Part shown: piece after piece, positions 27,740 to 36,465 of the stretch | How positions within the stretch are numbered: the stretch's first letter is position 1 | Layout: every line of letters begins with the position of its first letter | Assembly (NCBI GenBank): GCA_964393405.1 | Contig: CAYMTR010000003.1 | Coordinates: forward strand, 1-64,000 | Reading direction: 5' to 3' | Source: CAYMTR01 sp964393405 | Lineage (GTDB): Bacteria; Bacteroidota; Bacteroidia; Bacteroidales; Prolixibacteraceae | DNA: 64,000 nucleotides | Made by a program: the position numbers and the translations under genes | The notes under the pieces: model-generated | The model's database searches: none | What the model was told of the DNA's origin: nothing | The model's input: the letters and a program-made list of their open reading frames with translations, nothing else

Positions 27740-28374
27740 TATTTCTTCCCCCATTCAGAAGGGTTCTCTCTCCAGCTTTGAAGACTTTTCATATCTTCAG
27801 GTCTTACTTCACCCATCTCTAAAGCAAGGTTTATTAGGATTTGATAATTACTTAATGCTGAAAGCTCAACACCTGCAGATTTGAAATTCTGAGTTGCAAT
27901 AGGAAAATTATAAGTAAAGATGGCAAGCATACCTAAAACATCACCTCCAAAACTGCTGAGAGCTTCAGCTGCTTTAAGACTACTTCCTCCTGTTGAAACA
28001 AGGTCTTCGATAATTACTACTTTTTGATTTGGCTTCAAGTCCCCTTCGATCAAGTTTTCCAATCCGTGGTCTTTTGGTTTGCTTCTTACATAAACAAAAG
28101 GCAATCCCAGTCTGTCGGCAACAAGAGCACCATGAGCAATGGCACCAGTTGCAACTCCGGCAATCACTTCTACTTGAGGATATTTTTCTTTTATAATTCT
28201 AATGAATTGATGACAGATAAAATCTCTTGTCTCAGGATAAGAAAGTATTTTGCGGTTGTCGCAATAAATTGGTGCATGCCAACCAGAGGCCCAAGTAAAA
28301 GGATTTGAAGGTTGGATTTTTATAGTGTTGATTTGTAGTAATTTTTTTGTTACTTCAAGTTGAAAATCAATCAT
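27739..28374 (-). CDS. pyrE: Orotate phosphoribosyltransferase
   Basis: Makes orotidine 5'-phosphate from orotate and PRPP in pyrimidine synthesis. The 211-residue protein carries the PRPP-binding loop KVVIIEDLVSTGGSSLKAAE near residues 120-139. Upstream it has FTWASGWHAPIYCDNRKILS near 25-44 and AGVATGAIAHGALVADRLG near 72-90. First gene of a two-gene unit with the SRPBCC gene. Its promoter overlaps that of the divergent Nudix gene. Confidence 0.95.
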   Translation of the reverse strand: MIDFQLEVTKKLLQINTIKIQPSNPFTWASGWHAPIYCDNRKILSYPETRDFICHQFIRIIKEKYPQVEVIAGVATGAIAHGALVADRLGLPFVYVRSKPKDHGLENLIEGDLKPNQKVVIIEDLVSTGGSSLKAAEALSSFGGDVLGMLAIFTYNFPIATQNFKSAGVELSALSNYQILINLALEMGEVRPEDMKSLQSWRENPSEWGKK

Positions 28375-28387
28375 GGTAATGGATTTA

Positions 28388-28395
28388 TAATTTTG
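28388..28395 (+). promoter_or_regulatory. -7 box for the Nudix gene
   Basis: Plus-strand TAATTTTG, an exact TAnnTTTG match ending only 5 bases before the ATG at 28401. Transcription from it would start at about the start codon, which implies a leaderless or near-leaderless message. Confidence 0.45.
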
Positions 28396-28397
28396 GC

Positions 28398-28405
28398 CAA
28401 ATGTA
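28398..28405 (-). promoter_or_regulatory. -7 box for pyrE
   Basis: Minus-strand TACATTTG, an exact TAnnTTTG match 23 bases before the pyrE ATG. It spans the start codon of the divergent Nudix gene and lies two bases from that gene's own -7 box. Confidence 0.55.
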
Positions 28406-29027
28406 CGAAGTTTTTTTTAATGACAGAGTTGTTTTCGTTGGTTCATCTTTTAAGAAATCATTAACAGATGACAATATTGTTGTCGATGTAAAGAGCAAGG
28501 ATGATATTTTTTTTGGGTGGAATAAGTTTACAAAATCTATTGATAGTAGAAATCTTTTTCTACTGACTGATGACATAGAAGCATCATTTTCAATGTTCAA
28601 AGAAATCTTTAAAACTGTTTATGCAGCAGGGGGAGTTGTAAAAAATAGGAGTGGGAAACTCCTGTGTATTTATAGATTGGGGAAGTGGGATCTGCCTAAG
28701 GGGAAACTTGAAAAAGGAGAAAAAATAGAAGAAGCTGCCCTTCGTGAGGTAACTGAAGAATGTGGAATTGATAGAATTGAATTGAGAGGGCTGAATTGCA
28801 TTACGCACCACATTTATTTGAATCCCAGAAATCCAGAGGAATGGATATTAAAGCCTACATATTGGTTTAATATGGATTATTTGGATAATATAGAAGTCTT
28901 AATTCCTCAATTGGAAGAAGGTATTGTTGAAGCACGTTGGGTTGATAAAAAAGATTTATCCAGAGTGATTGAAAACACCTGGCATTCATTAATATCAATA
29001 TTTTTGAATTTTTCTAATCTTGAGTAG
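28401..29027 (+). CDS. Nudix hydrolase with N-terminal extension
   Basis: A 208-residue protein. The Nudix box is complete near residues 99-121: GKLEKGEKIEEAALREVTEECGI, quoted here as GKLEKGEKIEE then REVTEECGI, with the metal-binding REVTEE glutamates. About 70 residues precede the Nudix fold and have no motif I recognise. The substrate (a nucleoside diphosphate derivative, dinucleotide polyphosphate or similar) cannot be told. Divergent from pyrE and overlapping the downstream minus-strand gene by 14 bases tail-to-tail. Confidence 0.88.
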   Translation: MYEVFFNDRVVFVGSSFKKSLTDDNIVVDVKSKDDIFFGWNKFTKSIDSRNLFLLTDDIEASFSMFKEIFKTVYAAGGVVKNRSGKLLCIYRLGKWDLPKGKLEKGEKIEEAALREVTEECGIDRIELRGLNCITHHIYLNPRNPEEWILKPTYWFNMDYLDNIEVLIPQLEEGIVEARWVDKKDLSRVIENTWHSLISIFLNFSNLE

Positions 29028-30405
29028 CTTTTAAAATATTAGCAAATTGCATTTCAAAGTTTTCATCGGGCCAAGGAGCTTGTGATCCAGCCATTCTACC
29101 CATAGGATCTATAAGGAAATAAGTAGGTAAAATACGTACGTTAAAAGAGTCGTATATTTCCCTCCTTGACTGACCTCTTAAAATTGTCCATTGAAAACCT
29201 TCACTACTTAGTAAATCGGCATTTTTCTCAAAATCCTCGTCTTCCAAGACAATAACTAATGCAAGATTTTGATTATAATTTTCCCAGAATACTTTCATTA
29301 ACTCCTTATGTTGAAGAAATTTTTCATTGTCAGAGCGTGTAAAACACAGATAAACAAATTTGCCTTCGAAATCTTCCCAAGAGACCATGTTGCCCTTAGT
29401 GTCGAGAAGTGATAAGTCAGGAGCAATTGCCCCGTACATTGTTCGGGCAAGTTCGTTGAATAATTTGTTTGAGGTAACTTTATGAATTTCTACTTCAGAA
29501 GTTTCTGTTATTTTTTGCATGATATTGAAAAGCCCAACAACATTAAAACGTTTTGAGTAGAATAGTGGTTTAACTCCTTTTAAAATTACTGCTTCGGCAA
29601 GTGGTTTATCAAATAACATGTCTAAAGTAAGCCAATCCATTAGTTGATCGAAAGAGCCTGAATTAATCATGACACTTATTTTTTGTCCGTCAACCTGTTG
29701 AGTGGCGTATTGTAAATATTTTGCATATAACTTATCAAAAAGCTCACAATATTCAGGATGGTGGTACAAAATGGGTTTGCTAAAGAAGTACTCTTCCATT
29801 ATAGGTGTTGGATCCTGAATGAGAGCCATATATTTCATCATTGCATACTTGTATGTTTTGTATTGTTCAAAATACTCATTGCTTGTTTCAGGGAAACGGC
29901 CTTTTAAACTTTCAATAACTGTTTCAGCTGTTTCCAGTGAACGACGATAGAAAATTTGATTCATATTTTGACTCATTTCCATATTATATTGACGATTAAA
30001 ATCATCAATTAAAGTATTTGCTGATTCTGGATTTGAATTTTTTATTCCGATATGAATCAATTTAGGTCTGAAATATGGGTTAGAACTTGTATTTTCAGCT
30101 TTAGGAGGTAGAATCAGATCATATGAAATGCCAGGTTCTGCTACAAACCAACCCTTATAAATACCAAATTCACTAAATATTGGCAGAGTTTGATCAATTG
30201 TAAATTCAATCTTCAACTCACCTGCTTCAGAAACTGTTGCTTCACCAATAATCTCCTGCTTTTCAGTCAAGAAATTTGGCACTGTATAAAATGCAAATGA
30301 ACTTCCTGCATATTCAGGTGCAATAATCGTTATATCAGCGCCATAAATACTTACAGAAAACATACAAAAAAGCAAAGCAAATCCAACCTTATTCAATATT
30401 CTCAT
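29014..30405 (-). CDS. Exported thioredoxin-fold protein lacking the CxxC pair
   Basis: A 463-residue periplasmic protein with signal peptide (about 1-22, ending SIYG-AD). An N-terminal beta domain resembles DUF4369-like regions (ITIIAPEYAGSSFAFYTVP), then a long helical middle (about 120-310). A C-terminal TlpA/ResA-like thioredoxin fold (about 330-463) has APDLSLLDTKGNMVSWEDFE and the cis-proline loop ILPTYFLIDPMGRM. Where the redox CxxC should be, the sequence reads CFTRSDNEKF, so disulfide exchange is unlikely. Its start overlaps the coaD end by 17 bases, suggesting cotranscription. The exact role is unknown. Confidence 0.8.
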   Translation of the reverse strand: MRILNKVGFALLFCMFSVSIYGADITIIAPEYAGSSFAFYTVPNFLTEKQEIIGEATVSEAGELKIEFTIDQTLPIFSEFGIYKGWFVAEPGISYDLILPPKAENTSSNPYFRPKLIHIGIKNSNPESANTLIDDFNRQYNMEMSQNMNQIFYRRSLETAETVIESLKGRFPETSNEYFEQYKTYKYAMMKYMALIQDPTPIMEEYFFSKPILYHHPEYCELFDKLYAKYLQYATQQVDGQKISVMINSGSFDQLMDWLTLDMLFDKPLAEAVILKGVKPLFYSKRFNVVGLFNIMQKITETSEVEIHKVTSNKLFNELARTMYGAIAPDLSLLDTKGNMVSWEDFEGKFVYLCFTRSDNEKFLQHKELMKVFWENYNQNLALVIVLEDEDFEKNADLLSSEGFQWTILRGQSRREIYDSFNVRILPTYFLIDPMGRMAGSQAPWPDENFEMQFANILKATQD

Positions 30406-30877
30406 TCCCTAAAAATTTTTTAATATCAAGTTTTTGAGGTATGAACATTCCTACATCACCCCCATGAATTATAATGTCACGCACTACTGATGAATTAATT
30501 GGAGTATGTTCAGGTAAAGTAAGCAAAAAAATCGTTTCAATTTCATTATACATCTTTTTATTTACCTGAGCAATTGCTCTCTCGTATTCAAAATCAGCTG
30601 CAGTTCGCAAACCTCTTAAAATATGGGTAGCCTGCATTTTTTTACAAAAGTTAACTGTTAGTCCGTCATAAATGTAAACTTCTACCTTTGGTTCATCTTT
30701 AAATAACTCTTTGATCATCTGCATTCTATTCTCTATGGTAAACAGATATTTCTTAGTGTTGTTGACGCCAAGCATTACTATTATTTTATCGAAAATAGTT
30801 AATGCTCTGGTCAAAATTGATTCGTGACCTAAAGTAAAAGGATCAAATGACCCGGGAAAAACAGCTATCTTTTTCAT
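30389..30877 (-). CDS. coaD: Pantetheine-phosphate adenylyltransferase
   Basis: Fourth step of coenzyme A synthesis, forming dephospho-CoA from 4'-phosphopantetheine and ATP. The 162-residue protein has the nucleotidyltransferase motif GSFDPFTLGHESIL at the N-terminus, RGLRTAADFEYERAIAQ near 88-104, and the final HGGDVGMFIP in place of the usual ISSS/VKE end region. Length is normal for the family. Its 3' end overlaps the thioredoxin-fold gene. Confidence 0.95.
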   Translation of the reverse strand: MKKIAVFPGSFDPFTLGHESILTRALTIFDKIIVMLGVNNTKKYLFTIENRMQMIKELFKDEPKVEVYIYDGLTVNFCKKMQATHILRGLRTAADFEYERAIAQVNKKMYNEIETIFLLTLPEHTPINSSVVRDIIIHGGDVGMFIPQKLDIKKFLGNENIE

Positions 30878-31037
30878 TTTTCAGACTTCACTCTACAAAA
30901 CTAAAATTTTTATTGAAATTGAAAAGTAAAAACTCAGAAATTAAGATCTTCATAATTTTTTTGCAAATTTATAGGTTATCATTGTATATTTTATAATCTT
31001 TCGATTAACAAGATAAACTACCTTTTATACCAACAAA

Positions 31038-32294
31038 ATGTATACCATGACAATAGAAAGGAATAATATTGGTTTTTTCGGCAAAATGAACTCTGGGAAA
31101 AGTAGTTTAATGAATCTGATAACTCAACAGGAAACTTCCATTACCGATTCAACTCCGGGTACCACAGCTGATATAAAAATTGCTCTCGCTGAAATACATG
31201 GATTAGGACCAGTGAAACTATATGATACTGCAGGATTGGACGAAAGCGGACAGCTTGGGGAGAAGAAAAGAGAGAAAGTATCTGGCGCGATAAAAGAATG
31301 TGATCTAATAATTCTCGTAATCGATCCGGCAACTGAATACTTTGAAACAGAGAAAACTTTGATAAATGAAGCTCGGGAAATTAATAAGCAAATAATTGTT
31401 GTTTATAATCTTTTTAAGAAAGAAGATGTCTCAATAATTCCCAAAATTGAAAAAGATATTCCAATTTTGAGATTTCTCCCAAGTATTATTTTATCTGCTA
31501 TTGATAAAAACTTCAGAATACCTTTATTGGATTTTATAATCAAGTTCTTTGAGAATGAAAAGGAGGAAGTAGATCTTTTGCCTTTTATTGAAACTGATGA
31601 GTTCTATATTCTAATTATTCCTATGGATGAGGAGACCCCTAAAGAGCGTTTTTTAAGGCCTCAATTAATGGCAGTTGAAAACATAACAAGAAAATGGGCA
31701 TATCCTATTCCTTACAGGTTAGATTTAAAAAAAGCAAGAGGGAATGTTGAAAATCAAGAAAGAGAACGCTTTGAGAAATTCATTAATTCTTTTTCTAAAA
31801 AGCCAAAGGCTGTTATTACTGATTCGCAAGCTATAGATATCATGTTTGACTGGGTTCCTGACAATATGATTTTAACTACTTTTTCTATAATGATGATTAA
31901 TTATGGGAATAGGGGAAGTATTAAGGAATTCTGTGAAGGAGTAAAAGTGTTAAAAAATATTAAAGCCGAAGATAAAATTCTAATTGCTGAATCATGCAAT
32001 CATTCCAGAATTGTTGAAGATATTGGGACAGTACAAATTCCTGCAATAATTAAAAAAAGATTCCCCGGAACAAATATCGATTTCAATTTTGGAAGGGAGT
32101 TTATGCAGAATGATGAATTATCAAATTATAAGTTGATTATCCACTGTGGAGGATGTATGATTAGTCAACAAAAACTTCAAGCTAGGTTAAGAGATCTTCG
32201 TAGTGTAGGAGTGCCTATAACAAACTATGGAATATTTCTATCATGGTTTAACGGTAAAGATGTGTTAGAAAGAGTTGTAAGACCTTGGTTGTGA
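31038..32294 (+). CDS. hydF: [FeFe]-hydrogenase maturation GTPase HydF
   Basis: Scaffold GTPase that receives the diiron subcluster made by HydE and HydG and delivers it to [FeFe] hydrogenase. The 418-residue protein has the P-loop GKMNSGKS (residues 15-22), switch region STPGTTAD near 38, and DTAGLDE near 62. The C-terminal iron-sulfur pattern is complete: CNH (320-322) and CGGC (370-373), matching CxH-x(44-53)-CxxC. A second ATG three codons in is possible. No hydA, hydE or hydG is in this window, so the partner genes must be elsewhere. It implies hydrogen metabolism under anoxic conditions. Confidence 0.94.
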   Translation: MYTMTIERNNIGFFGKMNSGKSSLMNLITQQETSITDSTPGTTADIKIALAEIHGLGPVKLYDTAGLDESGQLGEKKREKVSGAIKECDLIILVIDPATEYFETEKTLINEAREINKQIIVVYNLFKKEDVSIIPKIEKDIPILRFLPSIILSAIDKNFRIPLLDFIIKFFENEKEEVDLLPFIETDEFYILIIPMDEETPKERFLRPQLMAVENITRKWAYPIPYRLDLKKARGNVENQERERFEKFINSFSKKPKAVITDSQAIDIMFDWVPDNMILTTFSIMMINYGNRGSIKEFCEGVKVLKNIKAEDKILIAESCNHSRIVEDIGTVQIPAIIKKRFPGTNIDFNFGREFMQNDELSNYKLIIHCGGCMISQQKLQARLRDLRSVGVPITNYGIFLSWFNGKDVLERVVRPWL

Positions 32295-32312
32295 ATGATA
32301 TTAGTAATGTGC

Positions 32313-33251
32313 TTAAAAGAATCTTTTCGGAATAAAACGGTATATTACACCAATTTTGAAAGTCTGATAAGCATAGTCTCTTAATCCAGTTTGATATTCA
32401 AATTTAAAATCAAGGTTTTTAGTGTTTTTTACAAACCTAAAGCGTAACAACAACGGATCATTGTTTCCTTCGATTCTGTTAAGTCCCGAAGAACGATCAA
32501 GGTGTTCATACGCGTCATATCCTTCATATCCTCCAATTTCTGCATATAAGTTGTTTGTTGAACTTTTTATATGAATTCCTGCTTCGTAAACAGGTCCTTC
32601 ATCTTGAGCCATTTCTACCTTATTTGTTTGCCAAACATAGAATCCGAGCATACCTGCAATTCTTATTTCGTTAATAAATCCGTAATTAAAAAAGAAGCTT
32701 TTCCCCATTGCAAAGTAGAAATAATCAAGTGAAGCATCTGTATATCTACCATGATAATTACTACCGGTTGTAGTTTTAAGAGTATAATTGATAGATAAGT
32801 CAGGCAGCCATTTTTCTTCTTTTAAGATTTGGATAAAAGTGCTTATATACAGATCTCCTGCTTGGGTCATCCATCCGTTATCGTCGTAGTAGATCTGTCG
32901 ATCGTCCCTAAGGTTATTCACCAATCTGAATGTTTCAGTTGGTTGACCCCATATTTTTACCATTGCCCTTCCTGGCGATATGTTCCAGTTGAAACTGAAG
33001 AAACTATTAACAGCAGTATCTCCGTTCATATAATGATAATGAGCACCAGCCTCAACCGAGCTTTCAGAGTCAATAAAAGCATAATCCATATCAGGAACGG
33101 GTAATGCATTAGGTCCAAGTTTGGCTGGTGCAATCTGCAGCCATTTGTTTGAGTGATCGAATCCAAAATCAATCCAAGTTGACATGTCTCGGGATTGAGA
33201 AAATAATGAAATCGGTATTGAAAAAAGAAAAATCTGAAACAGAATTCGCAT
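32313..33251 (-). CDS. Outer-membrane beta-barrel protein, unknown function
   Basis: A 312-residue protein with a signal peptide (about 1-19, ending SLFSQ) and alternating hydrophobic/polar strands rich in Tyr, Phe and Trp. It ends in FKIGVIYRFIPKRFF, a typical outer-membrane closing strand with terminal Phe. No enzyme motif is visible. It is probably a small porin-like barrel. Convergent with hydF, 18 bp apart, and divergent from the ABC gene at 33366. Confidence 0.72.
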   Translation of the reverse strand: MRILFQIFLFSIPISLFSQSRDMSTWIDFGFDHSNKWLQIAPAKLGPNALPVPDMDYAFIDSESSVEAGAHYHYMNGDTAVNSFFSFNWNISPGRAMVKIWGQPTETFRLVNNLRDDRQIYYDDNGWMTQAGDLYISTFIQILKEEKWLPDLSINYTLKTTTGSNYHGRYTDASLDYFYFAMGKSFFFNYGFINEIRIAGMLGFYVWQTNKVEMAQDEGPVYEAGIHIKSSTNNLYAEIGGYEGYDAYEHLDRSSGLNRIEGNNDPLLLRFRFVKNTKNLDFKFEYQTGLRDYAYQTFKIGVIYRFIPKRFF

Positions 33252-33308
33252 ATGTGTTCAATTTTTATGTAAAGAAAATAAAAAATGAAACATTGGGAGG
33301 CATTTAAT

Positions 33309-33316
33309 TATCTTTG
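33309..33316 (+). promoter_or_regulatory. -7 box for the second ABC exporter
   Basis: Plus-strand TATCTTTG, an exact TAnnTTTG match about 50 bases before the ATG at 33366. The upstream TTG at 33293 is closer than the usual spacing. Confidence 0.5.
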
Positions 33317-33365
33317 GAGTGTAATAAATTTTTATATTCGGTACTAATTACTTAAAAAAACCAAT

Positions 33366-34283
33366 ATGGAATTTCTAAAGGCTGAAAATGTAAATAAAAA
33401 TTATTCTGGATTTCAGGCGCTTACCGATATAAACTTGAGTATTGAACAAGGACAGGTTTTTGGACTGCTTGGCCCAAATGGCGCTGGTAAGACTACTCTT
33501 ATTAGGATAATTAATCAGATAACTGCACCTGATAGTGGTAAAGTTTTTTTTGAAGGCCGCACATTGAGTCAGGAAGATATACATCGAATTGGGTATCTTC
33601 CTGAAGAAAGAGGACTTTACAAAAGAATGAAGGTTGGTGAACAAGCACTTTACCTTTCTCAGTTGAAAGGACTGGATAGAAGGACAGCATTAAAAAGACT
33701 AAAGCTGTGGTTCGAGAAATTTGAGATTCAAGATTGGTGGGATAAAAAAGTGATGGAGCTTTCAAAGGGGATGCAACAAAAAGTACAGTTTATTTGTACC
33801 GTATTGCACGAACCGAGCCTTCTTATTTTTGATGAGCCATTCAGCGGATTTGATCCAATAAATACAAATATTTTAAAAGAAGAGATTCTTTCTTTAAGAG
33901 AAAGAGGTGCTACTATAATTTTTTCAACTCATAATATGAGTTCTGTAGAAGAGATTTGCGATCATATAGCTTTGATAAACAAATCAAAAAAGATCCTAGA
34001 TGGGAATATTCATGATGTGAAGTCAAAGTTTAAAACCAATATTTTTGATGTTGTTTATAGAGGTAATTTTGGTGAAATTTCACAAAGTTTAGGAAGAAAA
34101 TTTGATATTTTAGAGCATGTTGAAAAACCACATTTCAATGAACTTACTATAACAAACAATAATGGTAGCGGAAATAATGAATTGTTGAGCATTCTATTAT
34201 CCAAGTCGGAGATAGTATCTTTCAATGAACGTATACCAAGCATGAATGAAGTGTTTATTAAAGTTGTTGAAGGAAATAATTAA
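33366..34283 (+). CDS. ABC-2 type transporter ATP-binding protein (NatA-like)
   Basis: ATPase subunit of 305 residues. Walker A GLLGPNGAGKTTL lies near residues 33-45, signature LSKGMQQKVQF near 131, Walker B LLIFDEPFSGFDP near 150-162, and switch STHNMSS near 186. A C-terminal domain of about 80 residues, usual in NatA-type exporters, follows. It forms a pair with the permease 12 bp downstream. NatA/NatB couples export Na+ or drugs in other bacteria, but the substrate here is unknown. Confidence 0.93.
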   Translation: MEFLKAENVNKNYSGFQALTDINLSIEQGQVFGLLGPNGAGKTTLIRIINQITAPDSGKVFFEGRTLSQEDIHRIGYLPEERGLYKRMKVGEQALYLSQLKGLDRRTALKRLKLWFEKFEIQDWWDKKVMELSKGMQQKVQFICTVLHEPSLLIFDEPFSGFDPINTNILKEEILSLRERGATIIFSTHNMSSVEEICDHIALINKSKKILDGNIHDVKSKFKTNIFDVVYRGNFGEISQSLGRKFDILEHVEKPHFNELTITNNNGSGNNELLSILLSKSEIVSFNERIPSMNEVFIKVVEGNN

Positions 34284-34295
34284 AGAATTACTCAA

Positions 34296-35642
34296 ATGAA
34301 TAAGACGTTACTGATTTTCCAAAGAGAATATTTGACAAGGGTTAAGAAAAAATCATTCTTGATTCTTACTATACTAACTCCTCTTCTTTTTGCTGGTATT
34401 ATGTTTTTGCCAACTTATTTAGCAACAAGAGAGAACAGTGAAGAACAGAAAGTTGCAGTTATTGATAAATCTTCTATCTTTTTGGGCAAAATTGAAAACT
34501 CAAAATCGACTCATTTTATATTCATAAAACCTGAAGAATTTGAGAGTGTAAAAGATAATTTTAAGAACAGCTCTTATTACGCACTCCTTGAAATTCCTGA
34601 TAATATTCTGACAACTAATCGGGTAGTCGTTTTTTCTCAAAAACAAATTAATATTGATGTGAAAAGTCATATCGATTATCAGTTAGAGAAGAGACTGGAA
34701 GATATTAAAAGGTCAGAACTAATTGAACGTGTTGGGATTGCTGATCTTGAGGAACAGCTTAAAAATACTAAGGCATCAGTTGTTGTGGAGACTATAAAAA
34801 TGGGAGAAGATGGTGCTGTTAAAAAAGGTTCGACTGAAATTGCTATGATATTAGGTTATGTTGTTGGATTCCTGATATATATGTTTGTATTCATTTATGG
34901 CAGCATGGTTATGAGAGGAGTCATGGAGGAAAAACAGAACCGTATAGTTGAGGTTATTATTTCATCGGTTAAGCCTATCCAGTTGATGATAGGTAAGATA
35001 CTTGGAATTGCTGCTGTTGGCCTAACTCAGTTTTTAATTTGGATTATTTTGATTGGAGCTATTTTTATTGGGGCTCAATCTCTTTTAGTAAAAGATCACA
35101 CAATTCAGTCAGTAACTCAGTCTCAAAGTATAATGTTGAATTCTGCTCCAACAGTTGAAATGATGGACAATGTACAAGCTAGTAAGGCAGAAGAAATATT
35201 TTCACAAATTTCAGGTTTTAATTTTGCTGAGATAATAATATATTTCATAGTTTATTTTCTTTTAGGATACTTGTTATACAGTTCTCTTATGGCAGCAATC
35301 GCATCTGCGGTTGATACTGAGGAAGATCTTAATCAATTCATGCTTCCCGTTCAAATACCCTTGATCGCGGCTATAATTATTCTCGTAAACGTTATGAAGA
35401 ATCCTGAAGGCTCTTTAGCTATATGGTTTTCTCATATTCCGTTGACTTCACCTATTATTATGATGGTTAGAATTCCATTTGGAGTGCCATGGTGGGAAGT
35501 TTGTATTTCAATTGGTATTTTGGCTATAACTACTTATGCTACAATATGGTTTGCTGCTAAAATATACAAAACCGGAGTTTTGATGTATGGGAAAAAACTC
35601 ACATGGAAAGAACTTGGTAAATGGTTAACATATAAGAGCTAA
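34296..35642 (+). CDS. ABC-2 type transporter permease (NatB-like)
   Basis: A 448-residue membrane partner of the ATPase just upstream. It has one N-terminal helix (about 20-40, ILTILTPLLFAGIMF), an extracytoplasmic domain to about residue 180, and then at least five more helices, ending with a short basic tail. MVMRGVMEEKQNRIVEVIISS after the second helix is a hallmark of the NatB-type permeases (ABC-2, COG1668). Probably the last gene of its transcript: the methyltransferase follows after 52 bp. Confidence 0.91.
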   Translation: MNKTLLIFQREYLTRVKKKSFLILTILTPLLFAGIMFLPTYLATRENSEEQKVAVIDKSSIFLGKIENSKSTHFIFIKPEEFESVKDNFKNSSYYALLEIPDNILTTNRVVVFSQKQINIDVKSHIDYQLEKRLEDIKRSELIERVGIADLEEQLKNTKASVVVETIKMGEDGAVKKGSTEIAMILGYVVGFLIYMFVFIYGSMVMRGVMEEKQNRIVEVIISSVKPIQLMIGKILGIAAVGLTQFLIWIILIGAIFIGAQSLLVKDHTIQSVTQSQSIMLNSAPTVEMMDNVQASKAEEIFSQISGFNFAEIIIYFIVYFLLGYLLYSSLMAAIASAVDTEEDLNQFMLPVQIPLIAAIIILVNVMKNPEGSLAIWFSHIPLTSPIIMMVRIPFGVPWWEVCISIGILAITTYATIWFAAKIYKTGVLMYGKKLTWKELGKWLTYKS

Positions 35643-35694
35643 TCACATCTGTTAATGAAAAATGTTGATTTTGTGATAATAAATTTATGTAGGA

Positions 35695-36465
35695 ATGAGA
35701 TTCAAGTCTTTTAAAAAGGATGTTAGCGTATATGAAGAAGCATCAATATTTGATGCTTGGTTGACAAACACTAATGAAAGGGATAGGTTTAGTATCTTCT
35801 TCAGTGAAAAGTTTGATAAATGGGCTTCAAAATCTCCCTTAAGTGTAATTGACGTTGGGTGTGGATCAGGCGCTTCAGGTTTGAGGATAATGGAAATGTT
35901 GAAAAAGGCTTCATTCGATTTTAAATATACCGGTCTTGAACCATTCGAGGATCAGATTCGAATGTTTAAGGATAAGTTGGAGGGTAATAATGATGTAGAA
36001 TTTGAATTGTCTACTCTTCAGGATTTCACCCCAAAAACAAATTTTGATACAGCTTTTGTAGTGCATTCCCTTTATTATGTGCCTGATATGTTTGAAGCGG
36101 TAAAAAAAATACATTCATTTTCTAAAAGAGCAGCTATTGTTCATCAGGGACAACGAGGAATTAATGAGGTACATGAAAAATTCAAAACTCATGTTAAAAA
36201 GGGACCGCACATAATCAGTACTTGCAATGATATCGCTGATTGTTTGGATAAAGCTGGTATTAAATATGAATTCCATTCATTTCCTTCGACGGTCGATGTT
36301 AGATCTATAAAAGAACCGGGAAATAAAACAGGAGAAAAATTGATACAGTTTTTTCTAGAGAGAACTGACCTTTCTGAGGAAATTATTGAGGAGGTTAGGG
36401 ATTATTTCAGAAAAGGTCCTGATACTATGATTCAAGATGAAGGATTTTTCTTGACCCAAATTTAA
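35695..36465 (+). CDS. Class I SAM-dependent methyltransferase
   Basis: A 256-residue Rossmann-type methyltransferase. SAM motif I is IDVGCGSGASGLRI near residues 51-64, with an acidic end of strand 2 in YTGLEPFEDQI near 80 and TAFVVHSLYYVPD near 121-133. The layout is reminiscent of small-molecule N-methyltransferases such as the histamine N-methyltransferase group, but the acceptor cannot be predicted. The start has AGGA immediately before the ATG. It overlaps the SpoIID-like gene tail-to-tail by four bases. Confidence 0.82.
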   Translation: MRFKSFKKDVSVYEEASIFDAWLTNTNERDRFSIFFSEKFDKWASKSPLSVIDVGCGSGASGLRIMEMLKKASFDFKYTGLEPFEDQIRMFKDKLEGNNDVEFELSTLQDFTPKTNFDTAFVVHSLYYVPDMFEAVKKIHSFSKRAAIVHQGQRGINEVHEKFKTHVKKGPHIISTCNDIADCLDKAGIKYEFHSFPSTVDVRSIKEPGNKTGEKLIQFFLERTDLSEEIIEEVRDYFRKGPDTMIQDEGFFLTQI

